Source of the DNA: Pseudobdellovibrionaceae bacterium
GTDB taxonomy: Bacteria; Bdellovibrionota; Bdellovibrionia; Bdellovibrionales; JAMPXM01
DNA length: 64,000 nucleotides
Assembly: GCA_021463345.1 (NCBI GenBank)
Contig: JAJTYM010000009.1
Location: 1-64,000, forward strand
Direction: 5' to 3'
Under the pieces are notes generated by a model. That model did not search any database. It worked only from the letters and a program-made list of their open reading frames with translations, and was not told the origin of the DNA. Shown here one piece after another: positions 15,703 to 24,455 of this stretch; the stretch's first letter is position 1, and each line of letters opens with the position of its first letter. The position numbers and the translations under genes were made by a program.

Positions 15703-17026
15703 GGCGAAGTCGGCCGCGCGGCCGCGCGTGCTGTTTCAATTGAGCGGCTCGATCGCGGCCTACAAAGCCTGCCACGTGATCTCGCGCCTCGTGCAGGCCG
15801 GCTGCGAAGTGCAGACAGTGGCGACACGGGCGGCGTTGGAGTTCGTCGGGGCCGCGACCCTGGAAGGCCTCACGGGCCGCCCGGTCGAGTCCGAGACGTT
15901 CGCCCCCGGCGCTTACATGAACCACATCCACCTGATGAAGTGGGCGGACATCGTCGTTCTTTGCCCCGCGACCGCGAATACGATCAACAAGCTCGCCTCG
16001 GGGATCGGCGATGACCTGCTCAGCACCCTGTTCCTCGCGCACGACTTCAAGAAGCCGTACTTGGTCGCTCCCGCCATGAACACGAAAATGCACGACCACC
16101 CGACGACTCAGGCTTCGATCGTGAAACTGCGCGAATGGGGGATCGAGGTCCTCGGGAGCGCGAGCGGCGCACTCGCCTGCGGCGACGTCGGCGTCGGCAA
16201 ACTTCTCGACCCGGACCTGTTGATCGACGAAATCGAACGCCGCCTGCCGGAACGAGAGACGCTCGGCTCCGGGGCGACGATCCCCCCGCTTCCCGGAAAG
16301 CGATCTGTGGAAAACTCTTTGGATATCCTGGTCACCGCCGGCGGCACCAAGGAACCGATCGATGCCGTGAGAAGCATCACCAATACGAGTTCGGGCCTGA
16401 CCGGCGCCCTGATCGCCGAAACCCTCTCGACGCTCGGCCACAACGTGACGTTCCTGCACGCCCGTGACGGCAAACGGCCCGAGGCGCGTGAAGGCGGCGG
16501 GGGGATTGGCGCGGTCGCCCTCGTCCCGTTCGTCACCTTCCGCGATCTCGACGAAGCGATTCGGCGTCTGCTCCTGGAGCGGGAATACGACGCCGTCATC
16601 CACATGGCGGCGGTGAGCGACTACTCGATCGATCACCTGACGGTGAACGGCCTCCAAACGGCGGTGAACGGCGAAACGAAACTCGACTCCGGGGAATCGG
16701 TCTCGATCAGCCTGAAGAAAAACCACAAGATCCTGCCACGGATCAAGGAATACGCGCGACGACCGGAGATGGTGGTCGTCGGCTTCAAGCTCACGGTCGG
16801 CGCGAACCCGGGCGAACGCCGACGCGCCGTGGAACGCGTCTCGCTCGGAACGGATCTGATCGTGCACAACGACGCCGAAGACATCGATCCGCGTCTCCAC
16901 CCGGCGACGTTTTACGCAGATGGCGCCGAAGTCGCGCGCACGCAAACCAAATTCGAGCTCGCCGCGAAACTTGAGGAGCTCATCCGCGGACGCGCGGTTC
17001 ACCGCCCCGCCCAGGAGCGCCCATGA
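15689..17026 (+). CDS. coaBC: Bifunctional phosphopantothenoylcysteine decarboxylase/synthetase
   Basis: CoaBC condenses 4'-phosphopantothenate with cysteine and decarboxylates the product. The N-terminal flavoprotein (CoaC) domain contains [36 protein letters not shown] and the PAMNTKM motif. The C-terminal CoaB domain begins near [18 protein letters not shown] and includes HMAAVSDY. The ATG at 15689 is preceded by GTGAGG; a TTG two codons earlier is possible. The 445 residues are slightly longer than usual, with a short N-terminal leader and an Arg/Pro-rich tail that overlaps coaX. Confidence 0.95.
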   Translation: MSGVEAKSAARPRVLFQLSGSIAAYKACHVISRLVQAGCEVQTVATRAALEFVGAATLEGLTGRPVESETFAPGAYMNHIHLMKWADIVVLCPATANTINKLASGIGDDLLSTLFLAHDFKKPYLVAPAMNTKMHDHPTTQASIVKLREWGIEVLGSASGALACGDVGVGKLLDPDLLIDEIERRLPERETLGSGATIPPLPGKRSVENSLDILVTAGGTKEPIDAVRSITNTSSGLTGALIAETLSTLGHNVTFLHARDGKRPEAREGGGGIGAVALVPFVTFRDLDEAIRRLLLEREYDAVIHMAAVSDYSIDHLTVNGLQTAVNGETKLDSGESVSISLKKNHKILPRIKEYARRPEMVVVGFKLTVGANPGERRRAVERVSLGTDLIVHNDAEDIDPRLHPATFYADGAEVARTQTKFELAAKLEELIRGRAVHRPAQERP

Positions 17027-17793
17027 TCCTGTGCCTCGATGTCGGCAACACCACGATCCACGGCGGCGTCTTCGACGGGGACACGCTCGAATTCCAATTC
17101 CGCAGGACCTCCGAGTTCCGCGCCTCGAGCGACGAGCTCGGCCTTTTCTTGCGCGGGGTTCTCCGCGAAAACGGCGTGGCTCCCGAGCGCATCGGTCGGA
17201 TCGCGTTCTGCTCGGTCGTGCCCGACGCGATCCACAGCCTGCGCAATTGCTGCGTGAAGTACTTCAGCCAGCAGCCGTTCATCCTCCAGGCGGGCGCGAA
17301 GACAGGCCTCAAGATCAAGTACAGCAACCCGCTCGAGGTCGGCGCGGACAGGATCGCCGACGCGATCGCGGCGACGACGCTCTTCCCCGACCGCAACATC
17401 ATCGTGGGAGATTTCGGCACGGCCACGACGTTCTCAGCGATCACGAGGGAAAAGGAGTTCCTCGGCGGAGTGATACTGGCGGGCTTGCGCCTTTCGATGG
17501 AAGCGCTGGAAGAAAAAACCGCGAAGCTCCCGACCGTTGAGATCGTGCCCATGCGGCAAGCTCTCGGCCGCTCGACCGTGGAGAGCATCCAGTCGGGGCT
17601 CTTTTTCGGACAGGTCGGCATGGCCAAAGAACTCAAGGCCCGCATCAGCGAAGAGGTTTTCCGGGGCGAGCCCCCGGTCGTCATCGGCACGGGCGGCTTT
17701 TCAGGTTTGTTCGAAAAATCCGGTCTGTTCGACACGATCGTCCCGGACCTCGTCCTGCGGGGATTGAACCTCGCACTGAAGATGAACTCGTAA
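17023..17793 (+). CDS. coaX: Type III pantothenate kinase
   Basis: CoaX phosphorylates pantothenate; the type III enzyme is not feedback-inhibited by CoA. The 256-residue ASKHA-fold protein shows the phosphate-1 motif [15 protein letters not shown] and the [11 protein letters not shown] stretch. It also has [15 protein letters not shown] (phosphate-2) and [11 protein letters not shown]. The ATG overlaps the coaBC stop by four bases. No CoaA (type I) is present in the window, and CoaD and CoaE are also absent here. Confidence 0.95.
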   Translation: MILCLDVGNTTIHGGVFDGDTLEFQFRRTSEFRASSDELGLFLRGVLRENGVAPERIGRIAFCSVVPDAIHSLRNCCVKYFSQQPFILQAGAKTGLKIKYSNPLEVGADRIADAIAATTLFPDRNIIVGDFGTATTFSAITREKEFLGGVILAGLRLSMEALEEKTAKLPTVEIVPMRQALGRSTVESIQSGLFFGQVGMAKELKARISEEVFRGEPPVVIGTGGFSGLFEKSGLFDTIVPDLVLRGLNLALKMNS

Positions 17794-17806
17794 AAAGGAG
17801 CCCGCC

Positions 17807-18166
17807 ATGAGAATCCAAATGCTGAAATGCAAGATCCACCGCGCGACGGTGACCGGCGCGGACCTGAGCTACGAAGGATCGATCTCAATCGATCCCAAGC
17901 TGCTCGAGGCCGCACGTTTGCGGGAATTCGAAAAGGTCGACATCTACAATTGCAACAATGGCGCGCGTTTTTCGACCTACGTGATTCACGGGAAATCGGG
18001 CGAGATCTGCCTGAACGGCGCCGCCGCCCGCCTGGCGGCGAAGGGCGACGTCGTGATCATCGCCTCGTTCTGCGATATCGAGGAAGCCGAAGCGCACAAG
18101 CACAAGCCGGCCTTGGTTTTCGTCGACGAGACGAACGCGATCAAGTCGCTCAAAGACCGCCATTGA
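17807..18166 (+). CDS. panD: Aspartate 1-decarboxylase
   Basis: PanD makes beta-alanine from aspartate. The 119-residue proenzyme contains the self-cleavage site YEG24-S25, which generates the pyruvoyl group. It is preceded by [12 protein letters not shown] and followed by the family stretch [17 protein letters not shown]. The ribosome site AAGGAG lies seven bases upstream. It closes the six-gene panG-like/panB/panC/coaBC/coaX/panD operon. Length and motifs are normal. Confidence 0.96.
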   Translation: MRIQMLKCKIHRATVTGADLSYEGSISIDPKLLEAARLREFEKVDIYNCNNGARFSTYVIHGKSGEICLNGAAARLAAKGDVVIIASFCDIEEAEAHKHKPALVFVDETNAIKSLKDRH

Positions 18167-18203
18167 AAGCCGGGGCGGCCGAAAAGCCGCCCTGGCTCCC
18201 GAC

Positions 18204-18746
18204 TCACCGGATCCGGCAGGTGCGTTCGGCGTGCTCGCGCGCGGCCGCGGTCATCAAGTTCAAGCCGCTCGGAGAATACGCGAACGCATAGGCTTGCTTG
18301 TAGCAGGAGAGCGCCTGGTCGGGGTTGGGTTGGCGCACCATCGCCCAAGCCCACTCGCGGGAGGCGGTGGTCATCAAGTTCAAACCGCTCGAAGAATAAG
18401 CCCACGCATAGGCCGATTGGAAGACCGGCAATGCGCGACGCCCGTTGGGCATATCGGCGATCTGTTGGGCGAATTCACGAGCTTCCGTGGACATCAAGTT
18501 CAAACCATTGGAACCGTACGCCCAATTGTACGCCTCCTGAAAAAGGTCTTGATCTATGGGCCGTTGCGCGTGGCAACCACCGCGGGCGCGCTGGATGCGC
18601 CGCTCAAGCTCGGCGAGCATGTTCTCGCAGCGCATGGAACATTCGTACGCGCACTGATCGACCTGTCGGAAAACGGCGCCGTCGTATTGAGCTTGTGCCG
18701 TGGTGGTCACGAGCAAGGCGCCAAGAGCCAAAACCATGCGAATCAT
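18204..18746 (-). CDS. Secreted protein with three 40-residue repeats
   Basis: A 180-residue protein with a signal peptide (cleavage probably after AQA-20) and a Cys-rich first part (CAYECSMRC). Three repeats follow with an exact 40-residue period. Each repeat has AY-x-WAY/FAY near residues 72, 112 and 152, then SGLNLM (GLNLM at 81, 121 and 161), then an AREHA/SREWA helix. The regular Tyr/Trp-Leu-Met pattern suggests a short helical solenoid, Sel1- or TPR-like, but it matches no family I know. AAGGAG precedes the ATG by eight bases. It is monocistronic, with an AT-rich promoter region upstream. Function unknown; probably periplasmic or secreted. Confidence 0.8.
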   Translation of the reverse strand: MIRMVLALGALLVTTTAQAQYDGAVFRQVDQCAYECSMRCENMLAELERRIQRARGGCHAQRPIDQDLFQEAYNWAYGSNGLNLMSTEAREFAQQIADMPNGRRALPVFQSAYAWAYSSSGLNLMTTASREWAWAMVRQPNPDQALSCYKQAYAFAYSPSGLNLMTAAAREHAERTCRIR

Positions 18747-18791
18747 AAAACACTCCTTTTACAAGAAAGGTGGGTCGAAGCGAAGCGCCGC

Positions 18792-18820
18792 TTCATATCA
18801 AACAAATTTTATTAAGTCTA
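18792..18820 (-). promoter_or_regulatory. Putative promoter of the 40-residue-repeat protein gene
   Basis: On the minus strand: TAGACT at 18820-18815, a 17-nt A/T-rich spacer and TATGAA at 18797-18792. The expected +1 lies about 40 bases before the ATG. The 18747-18896 gap is conspicuously A+T-rich compared with its surroundings. Confidence 0.4.
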
Positions 18821-18896
18821 TCTGGATCTGACATGGCGATTTAAATTTCACCGTCCATCAATTTGTTTATCGAACAAGTTGCAAAAACGCGCGGTC

Positions 18897-20501
18897 TCAC
18901 GGACCTGAAGCGGAACGGCCGGCCCGCTCCGGAGGCATGGACGGTCGAAACCATTCGACGGCTTCGACGACGCCTAGAACGCGGAACGCTTTCATCTGCG
19001 GGTTCCAATCGGCTTCCGCGAGACCGAGCTTGCGGTCACCCGAGGGGCGCGGCGGGTTTTGCCCGATCAGCCCGCCGATGAAGTCCCTCGCCCGCAGCCA
19101 GCCGCGCTCCATGGCGAATTCGAGCGAGGGGCGGTGCACCTGCACGAACTTGCGATCCGGGTTATCCAACGCGAAACCCTCGACGCCGTAGCGGATGAAA
19201 GACCGGTAACGCGCGACCCCCTCCTCGCGACCGCAGTTCTCGACCACGAGAGCGCGATCGGTGGCGATGGGGAACCCGAGGATGTCCCGCACGCTCGGCG
19301 CTTTGCACGCGTCCCAGATCACGGCGCGCGACCGGATCCGCGCGAGATCCCGCGGCTCCAAACGGACCCCACCCGGCAACAGGAGGAATTCGTCGTTCAA
19401 GTTCACGATCGCGGTCCTGGCGGCGAGCCGCGCGAAAGTCTCCTTTTGGCGGAAAACCGAAGCCTCGAAATCCGCGACCGCCTCGGCCGACTCGAACTTC
19501 GCGGCGATGTCCAATTTGAACCATTCGCGACGATCGAGCCCTACCCGCTTCAACGCTTCCGGCCGGTGCGCGGCGATCCGGGCCGCGAGTCGCGGGGCGA
19601 GCATCAACCTCTCCGAGGCCGGCGGAAGCAACGTTTCGACTTCGCCCCGCGCCCATTCGTGCCACGCCAAAAGCGACGACGCCTCAGGGATCAACACCGC
19701 ATCCCCGCTCTGATCACTCGCGGTCAAGTACCCGGCCCAAGCCTTGGCGAACTCCACCCGCTCGAACGCGTTGAGCGGCTCGATCGAGCGCCAGACTGCC
19801 TCGCCCACCGCGCGCCGCACACTGAACGGCGACGTTTCCTCGACCACTGGAAGGCGCGACGACCGGACCCCTTCGCAGATCCCAAGCAGGTCGTTGGTTT
19901 TCCAGGGCGAACGGCAGACGCGGCCGAATGCCGCGAGCTGCTCGAAGAAAGTGGTCGTCGACGGATCTTCATAACCGAACTCACCGCGTTCGCCCGGCAT
20001 ACCGAGCGCGAGCCCGCCGTCAGCGATCGACAAAAACAGATCCGCGATCACATCGCGCCGGAACACCGCGGCCGCGAGCTCGGCGCGGGTGTTCTGCAGG
20101 GCCCACGATTTGAGATACGCGTGCCTCACCTGACCTCGCGCCTCCGCGAGCGCCGAACCGAGCTCGATCCGCCGGGCCGTGACCATGTAACGCTGCGGGT
20201 TCTCGTAGTTCAGCAGGAAACGCACGGGCTCGAATTTGAGCCCGAGCGCCGAGGCGTAGGCGTCGACCGTCTCGATTTCCCTGCGGATGTCGTCCTGATC
20301 TGCGCGCGCCGGGAACGGCGATTCAACCCAAGCGAACACGCGGCCCGAACGATCGACGACTCCCGCCGCCACGACCATCCGCTCCGGCAATGGGCTCGGC
20401 CGGCTGTCAAAACGCGCCCAGAGGCCGGCCCCCAGCACGAGCCAGAGCACCGTGCTCGCGAGCAAGATCCGTCGAAACCAAGGGCGACCGTCGAATGGCA
20501 T
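18897..20501 (-). CDS. Large membrane-anchored protein of unknown function
   Basis: I do not recognise this 534-residue protein. After the ATG at 20501, residues about 10-30 form one transmembrane helix (RILLASTVLWLVLGAGLWARF), so most of the chain should face the periplasm. The long remainder is soluble, Arg- and Glu-rich and predicted largely helical; its cysteines are sparse. The frame extends 24 codons further upstream but without a better start. The adjacent genes share no evident pathway with it. It is probably monocistronic, with a 264-nt upstream gap that ends in the REP-like repeat. Confidence 0.7.
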   Translation of the reverse strand: MPFDGRPWFRRILLASTVLWLVLGAGLWARFDSRPSPLPERMVVAAGVVDRSGRVFAWVESPFPARADQDDIRREIETVDAYASALGLKFEPVRFLLNYENPQRYMVTARRIELGSALAEARGQVRHAYLKSWALQNTRAELAAAVFRRDVIADLFLSIADGGLALGMPGERGEFGYEDPSTTTFFEQLAAFGRVCRSPWKTNDLLGICEGVRSSRLPVVEETSPFSVRRAVGEAVWRSIEPLNAFERVEFAKAWAGYLTASDQSGDAVLIPEASSLLAWHEWARGEVETLLPPASERLMLAPRLAARIAAHRPEALKRVGLDRREWFKLDIAAKFESAEAVADFEASVFRQKETFARLAARTAIVNLNDEFLLLPGGVRLEPRDLARIRSRAVIWDACKAPSVRDILGFPIATDRALVVENCGREEGVARYRSFIRYGVEGFALDNPDRKFVQVHRPSLEFAMERGWLRARDFIGGLIGQNPPRPSGDRKLGLAEADWNPQMKAFRVLGVVEAVEWFRPSMPPERAGRSASGP

Positions 20502-20750
20502 TCTTTCACTCTCGTCCAAAAAATAAGCATTGTGCGGCCGCCCGGCGCCCCACCGAACGCTCGGCGGCCGCATCCCTGGCTAAACAAAGCAGAATCCGGG
20601 CCGAAATCGCCCCAGAAACCGCAAAAAACCGGGCGAACATTCGCAAACAGTTCGCGCGGACAGCCCGCCTTAAACGCTGTACGGGACACAAAAAGAGCTG
20701 AGTGAAATCCCGCATTACCTATACGAACCAAAATGCGCGGACTCGCCCTC

Positions 20751-20781
20751 GCCAAAAGGTGCGTGTCACCTTTTGGCGGGG
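20751..20781. repeat. REP-like palindrome, copy 2, overlapping the mvaB stop codon
   Basis: The inverted repeat GCCAAAAGGTG / CACCTTTTGGC occupies 20751-20761 and 20767-20777 with loop CGTGT. The 28 nt at 20754-20781 are identical to 41-68. The TGA stop of the HMG-CoA lyase gene (20766-20768) lies inside it, so the last codons Ala-Lys-Arg-stop are repeat sequence. As a hairpin it could also protect the 3' end of the operon mRNA. Confidence 0.8.
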
Positions 20782-21698
20782 GCCTTCGCTTTCGGAGTTC
20801 CGGCACGGCCGAGTCGCGACGGCAGCTCGTGGCCGATCTCGGCGGTCATCCAATGGTTGAGTGAAATGAGTTTTTCGATGTCGAGCCCCGTCCGGAACCC
20901 CATGCGGTGGAGCATGTAGACGACGTCCTCGGTGGCCACGTTCCCCGTCGCCGCGGGCGCATACGGGCACCCGCCGAGGCCGCCGAGGCTGGAGTCGAAC
21001 GTGCGGACGCCGAGTTCGAGGCTTGCCAGCACGTTCGCCAGCGCCGTGCCGCGCGTGTCGTGGAAATGCATCGCGAGCTTCCTCGCGCCGACCGCCTTGA
21101 TGAGCTTCGCGACGAGGTTCTTCACCTGCTTCGGATCGGCGACGCCGATCGTGTCGCCGATCGAGATCTCGTACACGCCCAGTGCAGCCATCCGCTTGGC
21201 GAGTTTCACCACGCGCGTCTCGGGCACTTCGCCCTCGAACGGGCATCCGAAGCACATGCTCAGGTAGCCGCGAACCTTCATCTTGTTCGCTTTCGCCATC
21301 CGCATCACGACCGCGAACCGTTCGAAGCTCTCATCCACGGAACAGTTGATGTTCCTGCGCGAAAAGCTCTCGCTCGCCGAGCCGAAGACCGCGACCGAAC
21401 TGACGCCCGTTCGGATCGCGTCCTCCATCCCGCGCGGGTTCGGCACGAGCGCGGAAATTTCGACATCCCGCGGGAACCGTCCCGCGGCCTGGAGCGCGAG
21501 CGCCTCGGCGATCAAGGGGCCGGAATCCGCCATTTGCGGCACCCACTGCGGGGAGACGAAGGCGCCCAGCTCGAGCTGTCTCACGCCGCACTCCGCGAGG
21601 CGGCGCGCGAATTCCAGGCGGGTCCCCGTGGACAGCGCTTTCTGCTCGTTCTGCAGACCGTCGCGCGCGCCGACTTCGACGATCGTGACCCTCTTCAT
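20766..21698 (-). CDS. mvaB: Hydroxymethylglutaryl-CoA lyase
   Basis: This lyase cleaves HMG-CoA to acetyl-CoA and acetoacetate, the last step of leucine degradation. The 310-residue DRE-TIM barrel shows VEVGARDGLQNE with the catalytic Arg-Asp, the metal ligands in HFHDTRGTALAN, and GLGGCPYAPAATGNVATED with the mobile-loop Cys. The ATG at 21698 overlaps the stop of the biotin carrier gene by four bases. It ends the leucine operon. Its C-terminal AKAPAKR tail and stop codon lie in a dispersed palindromic repeat. Confidence 0.95.
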   Translation of the reverse strand: MKRVTIVEVGARDGLQNEQKALSTGTRLEFARRLAECGVRQLELGAFVSPQWVPQMADSGPLIAEALALQAAGRFPRDVEISALVPNPRGMEDAIRTGVSSVAVFGSASESFSRRNINCSVDESFERFAVVMRMAKANKMKVRGYLSMCFGCPFEGEVPETRVVKLAKRMAALGVYEISIGDTIGVADPKQVKNLVAKLIKAVGARKLAMHFHDTRGTALANVLASLELGVRTFDSSLGGLGGCPYAPAATGNVATEDVVYMLHRMGFRTGLDIEKLISLNHWMTAEIGHELPSRLGRAGTPKAKAPAKR

Positions 21699-22096
21699 AC
21701 GTCCACTTTCATGCTTTCGCCGTTCCGGTCCGGCTCGATTTTCACCAGCGCCTGGCCGAGGGAGACTTGCTCGCCGGCCGCGCATCGCACGGACACGACC
21801 CGGCCCGCGACCGGCGCCTTCAAAGTGTACTCCATTTTCATCGCTTCCATGACAACGATGAGCTGGCCGACCGTCACGTTCTCGCCCTCCCTCACCGCGA
21901 CCTTATTGATCTTGCCGGGCATCGGCGCCGCCATGTCCCCATGGGCGGCCGGACCCCCTTTGCCTTTGCGGCCGGCCGGCTTCGGAGGCTCGAAACTGAA
22001 CGTGCGGCCGTTCATGTGCACCCAGAGCGCGCCGCCGATCCTCTCAACGAGCCCGCGCACGGATTTGCCGTCGATTTCGATCATCAACGATTTCAC
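21695..22096 (-). CDS. Biotin carboxyl carrier protein of the methylcrotonyl-CoA carboxylase
   Basis: A 133-residue biotinyl-domain protein. The biotin attachment Lys is in VVMEAMKMEYTLKAP near the C-terminus, after a Lys/Gly-rich hinge (GRKGKGG). The start is most likely the GTG at 22096. It has GGAGG five bases upstream and overlaps the carboxylase stop as GTGA; the ATG at 22084 would be too far from the ribosome site. In most MCC alpha subunits this domain is fused to the biotin carboxylase, so here the subunit is split in two. The adjacent carboxylase, transferase and lyase genes support leucine catabolism. Confidence 0.9.
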   Translation of the reverse strand: MKSLMIEIDGKSVRGLVERIGGALWVHMNGRTFSFEPPKPAGRKGKGGPAAHGDMAAPMPGKINKVAVREGENVTVGQLIVVMEAMKMEYTLKAPVAGRVVSVRCAAGEQVSLGQALVKIEPDRNGESMKVDV

Positions 22097-23580
22097 ACGG
22101 CCCTCCAATGAGACGCCCACGGGAGCGACGCCGGATCCGAAGCGACCGGCGCGGCGCCCGCCTCCGCCGTTTTCCAGGCGAGCTCGGCGAAACGCCTCTC
22201 CGCGTCGGTCAGACCCGGGTCCTCGATCCCCTCGGGGAAATGCGTGGCGATGAATTGCGTCGTCATGACGCCGTCGACGAACTCCGGGTGCGAGAGGATG
22301 GCCCGCAAGTAGGGGATGTTGCACTTCACCCCGAAAACGACCGTCTCCTCGAGAACTTTGAGCATTTTTTTTATGGCTCTCGGGCGCGATTCGTCCCAGA
22401 CGATCGCCTTGGCGATCATGGGATCGTAGTACGGCGTCACGCGGTCACCCGACGCGAACCCCACCTCGAAACGGCGGCCCGGCCCTTCGGGCCAAACGAG
22501 CCCGCCGAGCGTGCCGGTGCTCGGCAGACCGCGGTTGTAGGAATCCTCGGCGTAGAGCCGGCACTCGATCGCGTGGCCGCGCGGCCGCAGTTCCGCCCGG
22601 TCCCAGAGCGCGAATTCCTGCGACGCCGTCAGGATCTGCGCCTTGACGAGATCGACGCCGAGAACCATCTCGGTCACGGGGTGCTCGACCTGGAGACGCG
22701 TGTTCATCTCCAGGAAGTAGAACCGGCCGTCCTGCAGAAGGAACTCGACCGTCCCAGCCCCGACATAGCCAGCCGCCTGCGCCAACGAGACCGCGGCGTT
22801 CGCCATGCGCCCGCGCAGGCCTTCGTCAAGCGACGGCGAGAGCGCCTCCTCGACGATCTTCTGGTGCCGGCGCTGCACGGAGCATTCGCGGTCGAAAAGA
22901 TGCGTGCAACGCCCGGTGGAATCACCGAACACCTGAAATTCGATGTGCTTGGCTCGATCGAGGTACTTCTCGAGGAACACGACCGGAGAACCGAACGCGC
23001 TCTGCGCCTCCCGTTGCGCCGATGCGATCAGTTCGACGGCTTCTTTTTCGTCCCGCAGCACCTTCATGCCGCGGCCGCCGCCGCCGGCGGCCGCCTTGAC
23101 GATCACCGGGAAACCGATCCGCTCCGCTTCCGCCACGAGCGATGCAACGCTTTGATCGGCCCCCATGTACCCGGGCACGACCGGGACCCGGGCATCCTGG
23201 ATGAGCTTCTTGGCCGCGATCTTGTCGCCGAGCGCGCGGATCGTCGCCGGTTTCGGGCCGATGAACGTCAGGCCCGCGTCAGCGCAGGCCTGGGCGAAAT
23301 CGGCGTTCTCGGACAAAAAGCCGAACCCGGGGTGGACCGCGTCGGCGCCGGCGCTCAGGGCGGCGTTCACGTTCGCTTCGATCCGGAGATAGCTCTCCGC
23401 CGTGGGGGCCGGGCCGACGCAAACCGCCTCGTCCGCCATGCGGTAGGCGCGCGTGCCCGTATCGGCCTCGGAATGAAGGAGAACCGCGCGGATGCCGAGT
23501 TCGTGGCAGGCGTGGATGATCCGGACCGCGACTTCACCGCGGTTGGCGATCGCGATTTTGCGGAAACGTCTGCGCGTCAT
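22093..23580 (-). CDS. Biotin carboxylase subunit, probably of 3-methylcrotonyl-CoA carboxylase
   Basis: An ATP-grasp biotin carboxylase of 495 residues. Signatures are KIAIANRGEVAVRII, YLRIEANVNAALSAGADAVHPG, the glycine loop AAAGGGGRGMK, RHQKIVEEALSP and FLEMNTRLQVEHPVTE. The chain ends after a short tail and lacks a biotinyl domain, which is instead the next gene. The ATG at 23580 has GGAGG five bases upstream and overlaps the preceding stop by four bases. The assignment to MCC rather than acetyl- or propionyl-CoA carboxylase comes from the hydratase and HMG-CoA lyase in the same operon. Confidence 0.92.
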   Translation of the reverse strand: MTRRRFRKIAIANRGEVAVRIIHACHELGIRAVLLHSEADTGTRAYRMADEAVCVGPAPTAESYLRIEANVNAALSAGADAVHPGFGFLSENADFAQACADAGLTFIGPKPATIRALGDKIAAKKLIQDARVPVVPGYMGADQSVASLVAEAERIGFPVIVKAAAGGGGRGMKVLRDEKEAVELIASAQREAQSAFGSPVVFLEKYLDRAKHIEFQVFGDSTGRCTHLFDRECSVQRRHQKIVEEALSPSLDEGLRGRMANAAVSLAQAAGYVGAGTVEFLLQDGRFYFLEMNTRLQVEHPVTEMVLGVDLVKAQILTASQEFALWDRAELRPRGHAIECRLYAEDSYNRGLPSTGTLGGLVWPEGPGRRFEVGFASGDRVTPYYDPMIAKAIVWDESRPRAIKKMLKVLEETVVFGVKCNIPYLRAILSHPEFVDGVMTTQFIATHFPEGIEDPGLTDAERRFAELAWKTAEAGAAPVASDPASLPWASHWRAV

Positions 23581-24380
23581 TTCGCCCTCCAAGGAGGCTC
23601 GCGTTTCTCGAGAAAACCGCGCAGGCCCTGCTGCCCTTCATCGCTCACGCGAAGCTCGGCGATCGTTCGCGTGACCTGGGTTTTGAGCTCGTCCCAATCC
23701 GTGCGCGACGCGTTCGCGCGCAGCAGGCTTTTGGTCGCGCGCACGGCCGCCGGGCCGTTGTCCCGCACGGCTCCGAGAACCGCCGAGATGAACCCGTCGA
23801 CGGCCGCGTCGTCGCCGGTGAAATGCGCGAGCCCCGCCGCCACCGCCTCCGCCGCGCCGAAAACCTCGGCCGTCAGCATGTACCGGTGCGCGTGCGCCGC
23901 GTGCATCTTTTCCAGCACGAACGGGCTGATCACGGCCGGAGCCAGGCCCAGCTTCGCTTCCGAGAAACAGAACCGCGTCCCCGCTTCCGCCGCGACGATG
24001 TCGCAAACGGCGATCAGACCCAGCGCGCCGCCCATCACGAACCCGTGCGCGCGGCCGACGACGGGCACGGGGCAAGCCCGGATCGCGGAAAACATCGCGA
24101 AAAGCCTCTCCGAATCGGCCCTGTTCTCTTCGAGCGTGTAACCGACCATCGATTTCATCCAGCCCAGGTCGGCGCCGGCGCAAAACGCCTTGCCTTCGCC
24201 GCGCAGGACGACGGCTCGCAAACCCGCGTCCCGGTTCAAGTCGTCGCGGAAGAGCGACGTCAGCTCCTCGATCATCCGCGGGTGGAACGCGTTGCGCACG
24301 TCGGGGCGGTTGAGCGCGACCGTTGCGACCGCACCCGTCTTTTCGCCCATTTTCTCAAGCGTCACGTTTCGCATTTGCAT
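23577..24380 (-). CDS. Enoyl-CoA hydratase/isomerase family protein, probable methylglutaconyl-CoA hydratase
   Basis: A crotonase-fold protein of 267 residues. The oxyanion-hole elements are visible as FCAGADLGWMKSM and GFVMGGALGLIAVCDI, and ADLGWM closely resembles bacterial LiuC. Its position between the two carboxylase subunits and HMG-CoA lyase supports hydration of 3-methylglutaconyl-CoA to HMG-CoA. It is followed by a 4-nt overlap with the biotin carboxylase gene. A general enoyl-CoA hydratase role is the alternative. Confidence 0.9.
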   Translation of the reverse strand: MQMRNVTLEKMGEKTGAVATVALNRPDVRNAFHPRMIEELTSLFRDDLNRDAGLRAVVLRGEGKAFCAGADLGWMKSMVGYTLEENRADSERLFAMFSAIRACPVPVVGRAHGFVMGGALGLIAVCDIVAAEAGTRFCFSEAKLGLAPAVISPFVLEKMHAAHAHRYMLTAEVFGAAEAVAAGLAHFTGDDAAVDGFISAVLGAVRDNGPAAVRATKSLLRANASRTDWDELKTQVTRTIAELRVSDEGQQGLRGFLEKREPPWRAK

Positions 24381-24455
24381 GAGTTCGCAGCCCCTCTCCC
24401 GCCGAGCGGCGCCCGGCGAAACCCGCCGCGCCCGTTCCCGCGCCGTTTGCCCATT

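Noticed and set aside
22108-24141. 677-codon open frame antisense to the carboxylase and hydratase genes
   Set aside because: It spans two real genes on the other strand and is rich in Arg and Asp, typical of a shadow frame.
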